A stretch of 64,000 nt of DNA from Acinetobacter radioresistens DSM 6976 = NBRC 102413 = CIP 103788 (GCF_006757745.1 NZ_AP019740.1:2974796-3038795); one strand, 5' to 3'. Positions 33,093 through 43,351 are shown, counted from the first letter of the stretch. Numbers and translations are program-made. The notes: generated from the sequence alone by a model not told the origin.

Positions 33093-33120
33093 CTTGAAAA
33101 TTTTTGAAAGACTCTCATAT
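33093..33120 (+). promoter_or_regulatory. Probable heat-shock (RpoH) promoter of dnaK
   Basis: CTTGAAA at 33093-33099 and CTCATAT at 33114-33120 are spaced by 14 bases, a good sigma-32 match, 46 bases before dnaK. Confidence 0.65.
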
Positions 33121-33166
33121 CGGATAACAAACATAAGATTGTAAAAATTACTGAGGAATATGTCAG

Positions 33167-35113
33167 ATGGCTAAAATTATTGGTATTGACTTGGGTACAA
33201 CCAACTCATGTGTTGCTGTACTTGAAGGCGATAAAGTTAAAGTAATCGAAAATGCGGAAGGCGCACGCACTACCCCATCCATTATTGCCTATAAAGATGG
33301 CGAAATTCTGGTTGGTCAAAGCGCGAAACGCCAAGCAGTAACCAACCCGAAAAATACATTATTCGCAATCAAGCGTTTGATCGGTCGTCGTTATGAAGAT
33401 CAAGCGGTACAGAAAGACATCGGTCTTGTACCTTATAAAATCATCAAAGCAGACAATGGTGATGCTTGGGTTGAAGTTAACGATAAAAAATTGGCACCTC
33501 AACAGATCTCTGCTGAAATCTTGAAAAAGATGAAGAAAACTGCAGAAGACTATTTAGGTGAAACCGTAACTGAAGCGGTTATTACTGTGCCTGCTTATTT
33601 TAACGATGCACAGCGTCAGGCAACTAAAGATGCGGGTAAAATCGCTGGTCTAGACGTTAAACGTATCATTAACGAACCTACTGCTGCTGCACTTGCGTTC
33701 GGTATGGATAAAAAAGAAGGCGACCGTAAAGTTGCAGTTTATGACTTAGGTGGTGGTACTTTTGACGTATCAATCATTGAAATCGCAGACCTTGATGGCG
33801 ACCAGCAAATCGAAGTGTTATCAACCAATGGTGATACTTTCCTTGGTGGTGAAGACTTTGATAACGCGTTAATTGAATTTCTGGTTGAAGAATTCAAGAA
33901 AGAACAAAGTGTGAACTTGAAAAATGATCCACTTGCGTTACAACGTTTGAAAGAAGCTGCTGAAAAAGCAAAAATCGAGCTTTCTTCATCAAATGCAACT
34001 GAAATCAATCTTCCATATATCACCGCTGATGCAACTGGTCCTAAACACTTAGTGATCAATGTAACACGTGCGAAACTTGAAGGTTTGGTTGCTGATTTAG
34101 TGGCGCGTACCATTGAGCCTTGCCGTATTGCGCTTAAAGATGCTGGGCTTTCAACTTCTGACATCTCTGACGTCATTTTGGTTGGTGGTCAATCTCGTAT
34201 GCCGCTTGTACAACAAAAAGTACAAGAATTCTTTGGTAAAGAGCCACGTAAAGACGTAAACCCGGATGAAGCAGTTGCAATTGGTGCTGCGATTCAAGGT
34301 GCTGTATTGTCTGGTGACAAGAACGACGTACTATTGTTAGATGTAACCCCGTTAACACTGGGTATTGAAACTATGGGCGGCGTGTTGACTCCAATTATCG
34401 AGAAAAACACGACGATTCCTGCGAAGAAATCACAAGTGTTCTCTACAGCGGCAGATAACCAGCCTGCAGTAGATATTTCGGTTTACCAAGGTGAACGAAA
34501 AATGGCTCAACAAAATAAATTGTTGGGTAACTTCCAGTTAGGCGATATCCCACCTGCTCCACGTGGCGTACCGCAAATTGAAGTGTCATTTGACATTAAC
34601 GCTGACGGTATCCTGAAAGTTTCTGCAAAAGACAAGAGTACTGGTAAAGAGCAATCGATCCAGATTAAAGCAAACTCAGGTTTGTCTGATGCTGAAATTG
34701 AAGCAATGATTAAAGATGCGGAAGCGAATGCGGAAGAAGATCGCAAGTTTGAAGAACTGGCGAAAGCACGTAATGAAGCGGATGCACTGATCTCTTCTGC
34801 ACAAAAAGCAGTAAAAGATCTGGGCGAGCAAGTAACTGCTGATGAGAAAACTGCCGTTGAAACAGCAGTTTCTGAACTTGAAGCTGCAACTAAAGAAAAT
34901 GATGTTGACGCTATTAAGGCAAAAACTGAAGCATTACAAAACATCATTATGCCAATCACCCAGCGTGCTTATGAAGCCGCTCAAGGTGCTCAGGGTGGTG
35001 CGCAAGGCTTTGATCCGAATGCTTTCCAGGGTGGTGATGCTGGTCAGCAACAAAAAGCTGATGACGGTGTCGTTGATGCTGAATTTACTGAAGTTAAAGA
35101 TGATAAAAAATAA
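33167..35113 (+). CDS. dnaK: Chaperone DnaK (Hsp70)
   Basis: 648-residue ATP-dependent chaperone. The N-terminal ATPase domain opens [15 protein letters not shown] and contains [16 protein letters not shown] and the Thr region [21 protein letters not shown]. The linker is [16 protein letters not shown], followed by the substrate-binding beta-domain and the helical lid. The C-terminus is Gly/Gln-rich and ends in a [17 protein letters not shown] tail that docks cochaperones. It is strongly expressed, judging by uniform codon use. dnaJ is not adjacent. A strong terminator ends the transcript. Confidence 0.98.
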   Translation: MAKIIGIDLGTTNSCVAVLEGDKVKVIENAEGARTTPSIIAYKDGEILVGQSAKRQAVTNPKNTLFAIKRLIGRRYEDQAVQKDIGLVPYKIIKADNGDAWVEVNDKKLAPQQISAEILKKMKKTAEDYLGETVTEAVITVPAYFNDAQRQATKDAGKIAGLDVKRIINEPTAAALAFGMDKKEGDRKVAVYDLGGGTFDVSIIEIADLDGDQQIEVLSTNGDTFLGGEDFDNALIEFLVEEFKKEQSVNLKNDPLALQRLKEAAEKAKIELSSSNATEINLPYITADATGPKHLVINVTRAKLEGLVADLVARTIEPCRIALKDAGLSTSDISDVILVGGQSRMPLVQQKVQEFFGKEPRKDVNPDEAVAIGAAIQGAVLSGDKNDVLLLDVTPLTLGIETMGGVLTPIIEKNTTIPAKKSQVFSTAADNQPAVDISVYQGERKMAQQNKLLGNFQLGDIPPAPRGVPQIEVSFDINADGILKVSAKDKSTGKEQSIQIKANSGLSDAEIEAMIKDAEANAEEDRKFEELAKARNEADALISSAQKAVKDLGEQVTADEKTAVETAVSELEAATKENDVDAIKAKTEALQNIIMPITQRAYEAAQGAQGGAQGFDPNAFQGGDAGQQQKADDGVVDAEFTEVKDDKK

Positions 35114-35132
35114 TTTTTCACTTTAACTTTCA

Positions 35133-35160
35133 AAAAAACCGCGCTCAGGCGCGGTTTTTT
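35133..35160 (+). terminator. Rho-independent terminator of dnaK
   Basis: Stem AAAAAACCGCGC with loop TCAG and GCGCGGTTTTTT. Confidence 0.93.
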
Positions 35161-35279
35161 CTTGTTTATAGTTTTAGGGTTTTCCGGTAAAAAGCCTTGC
35201 AATATTATGTATGGATATTACCCTGTCTAGTTACAGATCATTTTCATGATATGGTTAAGACAGCTAGAGGGGAACAAAG

Positions 35280-35675
35280 ATGGATATTCAGGTGAGTTAC
35301 TATCATATTCTGATTGAAGCAAATGATCATATCAGCACTATTGAGCAATCGCGTGATATTGAGTTATTTAATATTACAGACTTAAAGCCCTATCTTTATT
35401 CAGTACTGCTCCCCTACTTAAATGATTGTGCGATTGAACTTGAAGATGAAAATATTGAATTTAATGATATTTTACATTTCTCTATCAAGCAGACCTTGTT
35501 ACCTATTGAACAGCTCATTGAAGAAGAACAAAAACTTTTGCCAAGTGATACTGAAATTACCATCACTGCATCTGAAATTTTAAATGACCATGAAGTTTGC
35601 CAAGATGTTACCGCCGTTATTATGGACTTGCTAGAGGCGATGATTACACCAGACGAAGATGATGAAATAATTTAA
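35280..35675 (+). CDS. Uncharacterised acidic 131-residue protein
   Basis: I do not recognise a family. The protein is small, cytoplasmic (no signal or membrane segment) and strongly acidic, ending in an Asp/Glu tail (MITPDEDDEII). It seems to form alternating helices and strands. A good AGAGGGGA ribosome-binding site precedes the ATG, and a terminator follows the stop, so it looks like a real, single-gene transcript. It lies between dnaK and a murein transglycosylase, which gives no functional clue. Confidence 0.7.
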   Translation: MDIQVSYYHILIEANDHISTIEQSRDIELFNITDLKPYLYSVLLPYLNDCAIELEDENIEFNDILHFSIKQTLLPIEQLIEEEQKLLPSDTEITITASEILNDHEVCQDVTAVIMDLLEAMITPDEDDEII

Positions 35676-35702
35676 ATTATTTTCCGACTTTTATATTCAT
35701 GA

Positions 35703-35728
35703 AAAGCAGCGAAATATTTCGCTGCTTT
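35703..35728. terminator. Bidirectional terminator between acidic protein and transglycosylase
   Basis: Perfect palindrome with arms AAAGCAGCGAAAT; T-rich tracts on both sides. It serves convergent genes. Confidence 0.8.
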
Positions 35729-35739
35729 AATTTTAGATT

Positions 35740-37023
35740 TTACTGCATAATATATTCAGCACGCAGAGCACGCAGAATTTGCTGCCCCGCCCGTCCGGTT
35801 GGATTTAATCCTAAACGTTGCTGTTCCTGACGAATGGCCTGCCGGGTTTTATCACCGATCAGTCCATCTACTGCCCCGATGTCATAACCCTTTCTTAATA
35901 AAAACTGTTGAATTTCACGCCGCTCCGCACGTGATGTTCCGGCATCATCGGTTGGCCAAGCCGTCAAAAAAGGTCCCTGTCCTTGTAAACGGTCAGACAA
36001 ATGGGCAATCGCCAACCCATAACTTTCTGCCGCGTTATAACTATAAATTGCATCAAAATTTTTAAATACTAGAAAAGCCGGTCCATTTTCACCTGCCGGC
36101 ATCATCAAACCTGCTGGTGTAGAACCTGAAAGGTTTCCCTGAACCAGTGCAGTACCATCAGTACGAGTTAATCCGCGATTTACCCAGCTGTTTAAAGCTT
36201 TTTTATTACGCCGCCCTTCTCCCTGTGCAGAAAAACCTGAAGGAAGTTTGACTTCAAATCCCCAAGGCATACCGGTTTGCCAGCCGCGTTTTTTTAGAAA
36301 GTTTGCTGTAGAAGCCAAGGCATCTATAGTACTTGAGACTAAATCACGCCGGCCATCTCCATCGAAATCGACCGCCAGTTCCTCATAGGTCGAAGGCATA
36401 AATTGGGTATGGCCAAAAGCGCCTGCCCATGAACCTTTTAATTGCTCTTCACGTAAATCTCCACGTTGTAAAATTCGCATGGCTGCAAAAAACTCGCCAC
36501 GAAAATAACTTTGGCGCCGGCCTTCACAGCTTAATGTTCCAAGCGCTTGTAACAAGGGATAACTTCCTGAAATATCACCGAAGTTGCTCTCTACCCCCCA
36601 TACTGCCACTACTGTTTCGGCTGGTACACCATAAGCTGCCTCAACACGCTTGAGTACCTCTGCATGCTGTGCCAGTTTTGTTCGGCCTGCCTGTACTCGC
36701 TCTTCATCCACCAGACCCGACAGATAATCCCAGATTGGTGTAGAAAACTCTGGCTGATAATTTAGCTTGTCGATTACTGAATAATCAGGTGTTAAAGATT
36801 GGGTATAACGGTCATAAGTACTTCCGTTTACTCCAGCAGATATAGCCTGTGAACGCAAGTTGCCCAGACATGCCTGAAAATTATTTTGTGGACTATAGGC
36901 ATTTGAAATAGCAGATGTTGCTGTTACCGAAGTAGAACTCGATTGACCATTAATAATTAATTCAGCATTAACCTGAGACACGCTCAAAAAAGCGGTAGAA
37001 AAAATTAGAGCAAAGTGGCGCAT
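35740..37023 (-). CDS. Lytic murein transglycosylase, MltB type with peptidoglycan-binding domain
   Basis: 427-residue periplasmic enzyme that cleaves peptidoglycan glycan strands with 1,6-anhydro product. The signal peptide ends near VNA. The SLT domain of the MltB (GH103) family has VWGVESNFGDISG (catalytic Glu), GSWAGAFGHTQFMPSTYEELAVDFDGDGRRD and LKKRGW. A C-terminal peptidoglycan-binding domain follows (about residues 360-420, FLLRKGYDIGAVDGLIGDKTRQAIR). There is no lipobox, so it is probably soluble. Confidence 0.93.
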   Translation of the reverse strand: MRHFALIFSTAFLSVSQVNAELIINGQSSSTSVTATSAISNAYSPQNNFQACLGNLRSQAISAGVNGSTYDRYTQSLTPDYSVIDKLNYQPEFSTPIWDYLSGLVDEERVQAGRTKLAQHAEVLKRVEAAYGVPAETVVAVWGVESNFGDISGSYPLLQALGTLSCEGRRQSYFRGEFFAAMRILQRGDLREEQLKGSWAGAFGHTQFMPSTYEELAVDFDGDGRRDLVSSTIDALASTANFLKKRGWQTGMPWGFEVKLPSGFSAQGEGRRNKKALNSWVNRGLTRTDGTALVQGNLSGSTPAGLMMPAGENGPAFLVFKNFDAIYSYNAAESYGLAIAHLSDRLQGQGPFLTAWPTDDAGTSRAERREIQQFLLRKGYDIGAVDGLIGDKTRQAIRQEQQRLGLNPTGRAGQQILRALRAEYIMQ

Positions 37024-37650
37024 AAGATCCTTATCACTTTGAATTTAAATTATTGTTTTTACCATAGCATTCTGAAGTCAAAATGGAAGTTTTGAAACGT
37101 AAATTTAAAGTCAAAATTTCCTGTTTTAAATTCATTTTAAATTTAAAAATTTTATCCACAACCCTTCAGCATTTAAATTTATAAAGATAGTTTTAAATTC
37201 AAATTAAAAATCCATCTTAAATTAATTTGAATTCAAATAATCTCTTTTAAATTTATAGATAATTATCAATACGAATGCACTGGCTAAAGAATGGTTACGC
37301 TCAACAAGATGAATTTTGAATTTATTTTTTTAGTTTTAAATTCAAAATTTATTTTCTAATTTTAAATTTAAAGTTTGTCCACAAGCCAACCGGCATGAAA
37401 CTTTGAATTCAAACTTAAAATAGAAAATTTAAATTCAATAAAATGAATTCATAAATCTAAATTTAAATATTATTTCCCAATTTCATAAACTCTATATGTG
37501 AAGCTACTTTTTTCAGTTGAATATTGAGTTGATAAATTCAGTAACTATTGAAGAATCTGACGCGATTCAGATATTAAATAAAACTTAAAAAATTAAAGAT
37601 ATTCATAGCTAATAAAAAAGAGGCGCAATCATGCCGTAATGACAGCTATA
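37024..37650. other. AT-rich repeat region with DnaA boxes (mltB-purK intergenic)
   Basis: About 630 bases without a gene. From 37090 to 37480 it holds about a dozen words of the type TTTAAATT or TTGAATTC (for example 37190, 37228, 37333, 37402, 37427). It also has a perfect DnaA box TTATCCACA at 37152-37160 and a near match TTGTCCACA at 37375-37383. The same AT-rich words and DnaA boxes occur in the putative oriC of this window. Function is unknown; a DnaA-titration or replication-control site is a possibility. Confidence 0.55.
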
Positions 37651-37683
37651 AAAAAAGCGGTCACTAAAATGACCGCTTTTTTT
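37651..37683. terminator. Rho-independent terminator of purE-purK
   Basis: 13-bp stem (arm AAAAAAGCGGTCA), 6-base loop, T-runs on both strands; 17 bases after the purK stop on its strand. Confidence 0.9.
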
Positions 37684-37699
37684 AGCAACAGTTTAAGGT

Positions 37700-38821
37700 T
37701 TAAATGTTCATATCTTGAGTCAAGGCTAATGGCTCTGGCAATATTTTCGCCAGCTGACGGCATAGCTCTGTCAGCTCTGCATGATTAACTGGCATTAAGG
37801 TAATATGACCGAGTTTACGCCCCGGCCGTTCTTCCTTGTTATACATATGCAGATGCGCACCATTTAAAGCCAGTACCTGTGCGGCATCAGGATATCGCCC
37901 AATAATATTGACCATCACCGTAGGGCGAAGCACTTCTGTAGAACCGAGCGGTAGGCCTGCAACAGCACGTATATGGTTTTCAAACTGTGAACAGACTGCA
38001 CCTTCAATTGACCAATGCCCCGAGTTATGTACCCTTGGCGCCATTTCATTGGCATACAGACCGGCTTCTGTCACAAATAACTCAAGTGTCAGTACACCTA
38101 CATAGTTCAGATGATTCAGCAGCCGGGTAATATAATCCTGAGCAACCGGCTGTAACTGCTCACTATTCGGTGCAGGTATAATCGAATGTGACAAAATACC
38201 ATGATGATGATGATTTTCAGCTAATGGCCAGCTCTTAACTTCACCATTCTGTCCACGTACCGCAATAATTGAAACTTCACGGGAAAATTTTACAAAGCTT
38301 TCTGCAATTAAAGATTTGGCCGGACCCAGTTCAGCCCAAGCCTGTTCAATCTGCTCTTGCTCGCGCAGTACAAATTGCCCTTTACCATCATAACCTCCAG
38401 TTGCCGTTTTCAGTACAATCGGTAGACCCAACTCGGTTACAGCCTGCTGTAGGCTCGACAAAGAATCTACTGCACGATACGGCGCTACTGGTATATCCAG
38501 CTGGTCAAACAGTGCCTTCTCTAGCAGACGGTTCTGAGCAGTAGCCAATGCTTGACGTGGTGGATAAAGCTGTTTGCTCTGCAAGAGAGTATCAACATCC
38601 GCGAGAGGCGTATTTTCAAATTCGAGGGAAAATACATCTGCACTTTCAATAAATTTTTCCAGACCCTGCACGTCATGCTCAGAAAAGACCTGACCCAATA
38701 TTGCTGAAGGGCAGTTATGGTTGGCTTCAAAAAACGTACATTGAATGTTGAGTGGTAAGGCAGCTTGGGCCATCATGCGGCCGAGCTGGCCGCCACCAAA
38801 AATACCGATAGTCTTATTCAT
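37700..38821 (-). CDS. purK: 5-(carboxyamino)imidazole ribonucleotide synthase
   Basis: 373-residue ATP-grasp enzyme of purine synthesis that converts AIR, ATP and bicarbonate to N5-CAIR. It opens IGIFGGGQLGRMMAQAA, and has VLKTATGGYDGKGQFVL in the ATP-grasp core and NEMAPRVHNSGHWS near the substrate site. It follows purE by 15 bases, so the two form the usual purE-purK operon. Confidence 0.96.
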   Translation of the reverse strand: MNKTIGIFGGGQLGRMMAQAALPLNIQCTFFEANHNCPSAILGQVFSEHDVQGLEKFIESADVFSLEFENTPLADVDTLLQSKQLYPPRQALATAQNRLLEKALFDQLDIPVAPYRAVDSLSSLQQAVTELGLPIVLKTATGGYDGKGQFVLREQEQIEQAWAELGPAKSLIAESFVKFSREVSIIAVRGQNGEVKSWPLAENHHHHGILSHSIIPAPNSEQLQPVAQDYITRLLNHLNYVGVLTLELFVTEAGLYANEMAPRVHNSGHWSIEGAVCSQFENHIRAVAGLPLGSTEVLRPTVMVNIIGRYPDAAQVLALNGAHLHMYNKEERPGRKLGHITLMPVNHAELTELCRQLAKILPEPLALTQDMNI

Positions 38822-38836
38822 GATATCGATCCTGTC

Positions 38837-39349
38837 TTAACCCTGACCTGGAATATTATTACCCGCAACTTTTGCAGTTTGCGCTTCACGGAAGCCTGCT
38901 ACATTTTTTGCAATTTCGGGACGGGTCAAACCCAGAATCTGGGCGGCCATAATAGCGGCATTGGCAGCACCTGCAGGGCCAATGGCCAAGGTACCGACTG
39001 CAATACCTGCCGGCATTTGTACAATAGACAACAGGGAATCTACACCATTTAGAATTGAGGACTTAACCGGAACACCCAGTACAGGTAGATCGGTTTTGGC
39101 TGCACACATTCCAGGTAAATGTGCAGCTCCACCAGCTCCTGCAATAATGACCTGAATCCCACGATCGCGAGCTGTTTCAGCGTATTCAAACAGACGGTCT
39201 GGAGTACGGTGTGCAGAGACGACTTCAGCTTCAAAAGGGACACCAAGCTGCTTGAGCATATTGGCAGTATGTTCGAGGGTAGCCCAATCCGATTGGGAGC
39301 CCATGATAATTCCGACTAGGGGTTGAGCGTCAGTTGCGACCGCATTCAT
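38837..39349 (-). CDS. purE: N5-CAIR mutase (phosphoribosylaminoimidazole carboxylase catalytic subunit)
   Basis: 170-residue class I PurE that moves the carboxyl group of N5-CAIR to give CAIR. It shows [19 protein letters not shown] and [13 protein letters not shown], all active-site loops. ATG 39349 with GGAA 8 bases upstream is preferred; the frame extends to a TTG at 39397, but the extra 16 residues are not typical. It is the first gene of the purE-purK operon. Confidence 0.95.
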   Translation of the reverse strand: MNAVATDAQPLVGIIMGSQSDWATLEHTANMLKQLGVPFEAEVVSAHRTPDRLFEYAETARDRGIQVIIAGAGGAAHLPGMCAAKTDLPVLGVPVKSSILNGVDSLLSIVQMPAGIAVGTLAIGPAGAANAAIMAAQILGLTRPEIAKNVAGFREAQTAKVAGNNIPGQG

Positions 39350-39533
39350 TGCTAATGTTCCAGAGACTAGGTAAAAAGAGATCTCGACCAGAGCCAAGCT
39401 TTAAATGAATAAGTAGCCCTCTATTATAGACTGATTTTTGCGCTCACGACCATTTAACCTTATAGCTGCTGGCTGTTTTTTATGATTTTTCAGGAAGCAG
39501 CCGAGAAACTTTATTAAAATAGTTAAAAAATTC

Positions 39534-39884
39534 TTACTGGCTGCGAAAGATAAAATAAACACAGCCTAACAGACATAAACCTGCCCATAAATAGTCCAAC
39601 TTAAACGGCTGCTTAAACAGAAAAATCATGAAAGGAACAAATACCAGTAAGGTGACTACTTCTTGGGTAATCTTCATTTGGCCCAAGCTCCATCCATACT
39701 GGGATAAAAGACGTGTTGCCGGAATCATAAAACTGTATTCAAGCAGTGCAATCAGCCAGCCAAATAAAATAGCCTGCCATAACGGTACACCATGTAAAAA
39801 TTTTAAATGCCCATACCAGGCCAGAGTCATAAAGCAGTTCGAAATAATCAATAACAGCAGGGGCAGGTACAGGTTTGGATTCAT
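39534..39884 (-). CDS. DUF486 (DMT-like) small membrane protein
   Basis: 116-residue protein with four predicted helices and the DUF486 pattern (FMTLAWYGHLKF, LIALLEYSFMIPATRL, LGQMKITQEVVTL, DYLWAGLCLLGCVYFIF). The family is distantly related to the drug/metabolite transporter superfamily and its function is unknown. It stands alone between purE and mpl. Confidence 0.85.
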   Translation of the reverse strand: MNPNLYLPLLLLIISNCFMTLAWYGHLKFLHGVPLWQAILFGWLIALLEYSFMIPATRLLSQYGWSLGQMKITQEVVTLLVFVPFMIFLFKQPFKLDYLWAGLCLLGCVYFIFRSQ

Positions 39885-40156
39885 GGGTATTTATACAAGA
39901 CGGTACAGGAGAGTAAAGACTTTAATCTATTTGAAAAATTCGACAAATATTTTAACCAGATTTTTTATCGTAATAATTTAATAGCGGGGCAACAGTAATC
40001 AGATCTGATAAAAAATCCCTGAAAGCCTTATAACGACTATAAGAACAACTATCTTTTCATGAATAGCCTTGCTATCGTTGCTGACAATTTTAATCGATCA
40101 CGACAACAACACGATAAGATCAAGTGATGTGTCAAAAGTAGTAGAGAGGGTGAGTT

Positions 40157-41521
40157 ATGCATCTGCATATTTTAGGTATTTGCGGCACATTTATGGGATC
40201 ACTGGCACTTCTGGCACGTGATCTTGGGCATACTGTGACCGGTTCAGACCAGAGTGTCTACCCGCCAATGTCTACCCAGCTTGAGAATGCGGGCATTACC
40301 TTAATGCAGGGCTATAATCGCAGCCATTTACAGCCACATCCCGATCTGGTCATTGTGGGCAACGCCATGAAGCGTGGAATTGATGCTGTTGAATATATGC
40401 TAGATGCCGGTCTGCCTTATATTTCGGGACCACAGTTTCTGGCTGATCATGTATTGCAGGGTAAACATGTACTCGGTGTCGCGGGTACTCATGGTAAAAC
40501 CACCACCACCACCATGCTGGCTTGGGTACTGGATCAGGCCGGTTTAAATCCCGGTTTTCTAATTGGCGGTGTGCCCCTTGGATTTAGCCAGAGCGCACGG
40601 CTGGGCGGGGGCAAGTACTTTGTAGTCGAGGCAGATGAATATGATTCGGCTTTCTTCGATAAACGCTCCAAGTTCGTTCATTATCATCCTAAAACAGCAA
40701 TCCTGAATAACCTCGAATTTGACCATGCCGATATTTTTGATGATCTGGCTGCCATTCAAAAACAGTTTCATCATCTGGTGCGCACCATTCCAAGCACTGG
40801 CCGGATTATTGCGCCTATTACTGAAACCCATATTGATGAAGTACTGAAAATGGGCTGCTGGACACCTGTTATACGTACCGGTTTGGATACCGATACCCAA
40901 GCCGAACTCTATGCAGAACTAATTCAAGCAGATGGCAGCCATTTTAAGGTGCTGGAGCAGGGTAAGGTTATTGCTGAAGTTCAATGGTCCATGACAGGCC
41001 AGCATAGTGTTGCCAATGCTTTGGCTACCATTGCTGCTGCACAGCATGTGGGTGTCAGTATTGTTCAGGCGTGTGAAGCACTGTCCAGTTTTGGGGGTGT
41101 CAAACGCCGTATGGAGCTGCTGGGTACGCTCAGGGGTATCGAAGTTTATGATGACTTTGCACATCATCCCACTGCAATTGAAACGACACTGGATGGTGCT
41201 CGTAAACGTCTGGGTGAACGGCGCCTTTGGGCGGTTATTGAACCGCGTTCAAATACTATGCGTATGGGTAGCCATAAAGACGGACTGGCCCACTCGGCCC
41301 GCCTGGCAGATGAGGTAATCTGGTATCAGCCAGAAGGCCTGGACTGGGATCTGCAACCTGTAGTCGAGGCTGCTCCAAATAAGTCACAGGTGAGCCGTTC
41401 TCTGGATGAAATTATCCAGCGTATAGTTCAGGAAGCAGGTGAGGGTGATGCTGTGGTGATTATGTCGAATGGCGGGTTTGGCGGACTGCATCAGAAACTG
41501 TTGGCAGCATTACAAAGCTAA
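40157..41521 (+). CDS. mpl: UDP-MurNAc:L-Ala-gamma-D-Glu-meso-DAP ligase
   Basis: 454-residue Mur ligase that reattaches the recycled murein tripeptide to UDP-N-acetylmuramate. The N-terminal Rossmann motif is HILGICGTFMGSLA, the P-loop is GVAGTHGKTTTTTMLAW and the central ligase motif contains EADEYDSAFFDKRSKF. The C-terminal domain has YDDFAHHPTAIE and EPRSNTMRMG. AGGGTGAG precedes the ATG. It is monocistronic, with a terminator. Confidence 0.96.
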   Translation: MHLHILGICGTFMGSLALLARDLGHTVTGSDQSVYPPMSTQLENAGITLMQGYNRSHLQPHPDLVIVGNAMKRGIDAVEYMLDAGLPYISGPQFLADHVLQGKHVLGVAGTHGKTTTTTMLAWVLDQAGLNPGFLIGGVPLGFSQSARLGGGKYFVVEADEYDSAFFDKRSKFVHYHPKTAILNNLEFDHADIFDDLAAIQKQFHHLVRTIPSTGRIIAPITETHIDEVLKMGCWTPVIRTGLDTDTQAELYAELIQADGSHFKVLEQGKVIAEVQWSMTGQHSVANALATIAAAQHVGVSIVQACEALSSFGGVKRRMELLGTLRGIEVYDDFAHHPTAIETTLDGARKRLGERRLWAVIEPRSNTMRMGSHKDGLAHSARLADEVIWYQPEGLDWDLQPVVEAAPNKSQVSRSLDEIIQRIVQEAGEGDAVVIMSNGGFGGLHQKLLAALQS

Positions 41522-41529
41522 ACTGAAAG

Positions 41530-41552
41530 AGCGGGTTAACACCCGCTTTTTT
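41530..41552 (+). terminator. Rho-independent terminator of mpl
   Basis: AGCGGGT-TAA-hairpin-ACCCGCT followed by T6, 9 bases after the stop. Confidence 0.88.
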
Positions 41553-41560
41553 ATGACTCT

Positions 41561-43219
41561 CTACTGTAGTGATGCATCCTGCCTGAGTGCCTTACGCAGA
41601 ATTTTGCCCACCGTTGATTTAGGCAGTTCATGCAGAAATTCGATATAGCGTGGCTGTTTGTAGCCGGTTAAATTTTCTCGGGCATAAGACTGGATTTCCT
41701 CTGCTGTTAAAGACTGTTCTTTTTTGACAATAAAAGCTTTTGGTACTTCCCCAGATTTTTCATCTGCTACCCCAATCACTGCAACTTCCAGCACTTTGGG
41801 ATGCTGTGATAATACAGCCTCGATTTCATTGGGAAAGACATTAAAACCTGAAACCAGAATCATATCTTTTTTACGGTCAATAATTCGTACATAGCCTTTT
41901 GCATCCATGACGCCAATATCGCCACTGCGGAAAAACCCGTCTACTGTCATAACTTTTGCTGTTTCTTCAGGTAGATTCCAGTAACCTTTCATTACTTGCG
42001 GTCCCCGTATAGCGATCTCGCCTTTTTCACCTTGTACCACTTCTTGGCCTCTATCATCCAGAATTTTGATTTCTGTTGCCGGGAGTGGAATGCCAATTGA
42101 ACCACTGAATGTAGTGGATGCTGGAGGGTTAAATGTAGCCACTGGTGATGTTTCAGACAGACCATAGCCTTCACGGATCATGCAGCCGGTAATTCTCTGC
42201 CAGGCATCCGCAGTAGATTTGAGTACAGTCATGCCGCCGCCTGTAGTGATGCGCAGCTGGCTATGGTCGAGTGTTTTAAACTCCTGATGATTAATAAGCG
42301 CATTGAACAGGGTATTTACTGCTGGAAAAACTGCAGGCTGATATGTTTTAAAACAATGCACCAGATCAGACAGATCGCGCGGATTGGCTACCAGCACCGT
42401 GGCATAGCCTTTATTTAATGTACTGTGCAATAAACACACGGTAAAGGCAAAAATATGATACAGCGGAAGGGCACAGATCGTGACTTCATCTGCATAGGCA
42501 TCCCGGTCACCGAAATAACTGCAAAATACTGCATTATTTTGCAGCAGATTGGCAATAATATTACGATGTGTCAGCTCTGCACCTTTAGAAACTCCAGTCG
42601 TTCCACCTGTATATTGCAGTACTACAGTATCCTCTTGATCAAGCTTGGGACGAAGATAGGTCTCCGGTAAAGTTTCAGAGAGAATATCTTTTAAACTGAA
42701 TATTTGTGCTTCCTGCTGGCTTTCAGGTTTTTCAGCAGGATCAACCAGCAAATCTGGCGCAGCTGTAATCACCACATACTGTATAGCAAGCTGATCTTTG
42801 ACCTGCTGGTAGACAGGCATAAACTGGTCGAGCAGTACCAGTACAGAGGCACCTGCGTCATGAAGCTGATGCTGTAATTCACGTGCGGTATAAAGTGGAT
42901 TGATATTGACCAGTATATAACCGGCCCGGATGACAGCCAGTGACACAATCGGATACTGAATGATATTCGGCATCATCACTGCTATGCGGCTACCTTGAGG
43001 TAGTTGAAGATGTTGTAAAAAGCTGGCAAATTTACGGCTATATTGCTCAATCTCGTCGAAAGAGAATTTTTTATCTTTAAAAATAAATGCAGTACGCGAG
43101 CTAAATTTCTGAAAACTATGTTCCCAGAAATCCAGTAAAGTCACATGTCGTGCAGGTAGTTGAATAGTTGGGGCAATATTCCATTGTTTGTATTCATTTG
43201 ACCAGACATTCTCTGTCAT
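41561..43219 (-). CDS. Long-chain-fatty-acid-CoA ligase-like enzyme (FadD family)
   Basis: 552-residue ANL-superfamily acyl-CoA synthetase that activates a carboxylic acid with ATP and CoA. The phosphate-binding motif is YTGGTTGVSKGAELTHRN, the substrate motif is GYGLSETSPV and the hinge is GDIGVMDAKGYVRIIDRKKDMILVSGFNVFPNEIE. The C-terminal catalytic Lys is in PKSTVGKILRK. Close to FadD, but medium-chain or aromatic acids are possible. It lies downstream of the acyl-CoA dehydrogenase gene, separated from it by a terminator, so the two may be expressed independently. Confidence 0.9.
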   Translation of the reverse strand: MTENVWSNEYKQWNIAPTIQLPARHVTLLDFWEHSFQKFSSRTAFIFKDKKFSFDEIEQYSRKFASFLQHLQLPQGSRIAVMMPNIIQYPIVSLAVIRAGYILVNINPLYTARELQHQLHDAGASVLVLLDQFMPVYQQVKDQLAIQYVVITAAPDLLVDPAEKPESQQEAQIFSLKDILSETLPETYLRPKLDQEDTVVLQYTGGTTGVSKGAELTHRNIIANLLQNNAVFCSYFGDRDAYADEVTICALPLYHIFAFTVCLLHSTLNKGYATVLVANPRDLSDLVHCFKTYQPAVFPAVNTLFNALINHQEFKTLDHSQLRITTGGGMTVLKSTADAWQRITGCMIREGYGLSETSPVATFNPPASTTFSGSIGIPLPATEIKILDDRGQEVVQGEKGEIAIRGPQVMKGYWNLPEETAKVMTVDGFFRSGDIGVMDAKGYVRIIDRKKDMILVSGFNVFPNEIEAVLSQHPKVLEVAVIGVADEKSGEVPKAFIVKKEQSLTAEEIQSYARENLTGYKQPRYIEFLHELPKSTVGKILRKALRQDASLQ

Positions 43220-43351
43220 TGCTCTATCCTTTATTGTGCGCTTTAGATCAAAGCAGTTTTCTATTCAGAATTATTATTTTTCAATCAGGCTATTCTCATG
43301 GAGCTAGTTACTGCTCATTGCGAGCAGCTTCAAAATGATCTTTATATTTGA

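Noticed and set aside
33739..34959. Frames of 145 and 150 codons opposite dnaK
   Set aside because: They follow from dnaK codon composition; no other support.
37090..37480. CRISPR-like array in the AT-rich repeats
   Set aside because: The words are short, unevenly spaced, without uniform spacers, and there are no cas genes.
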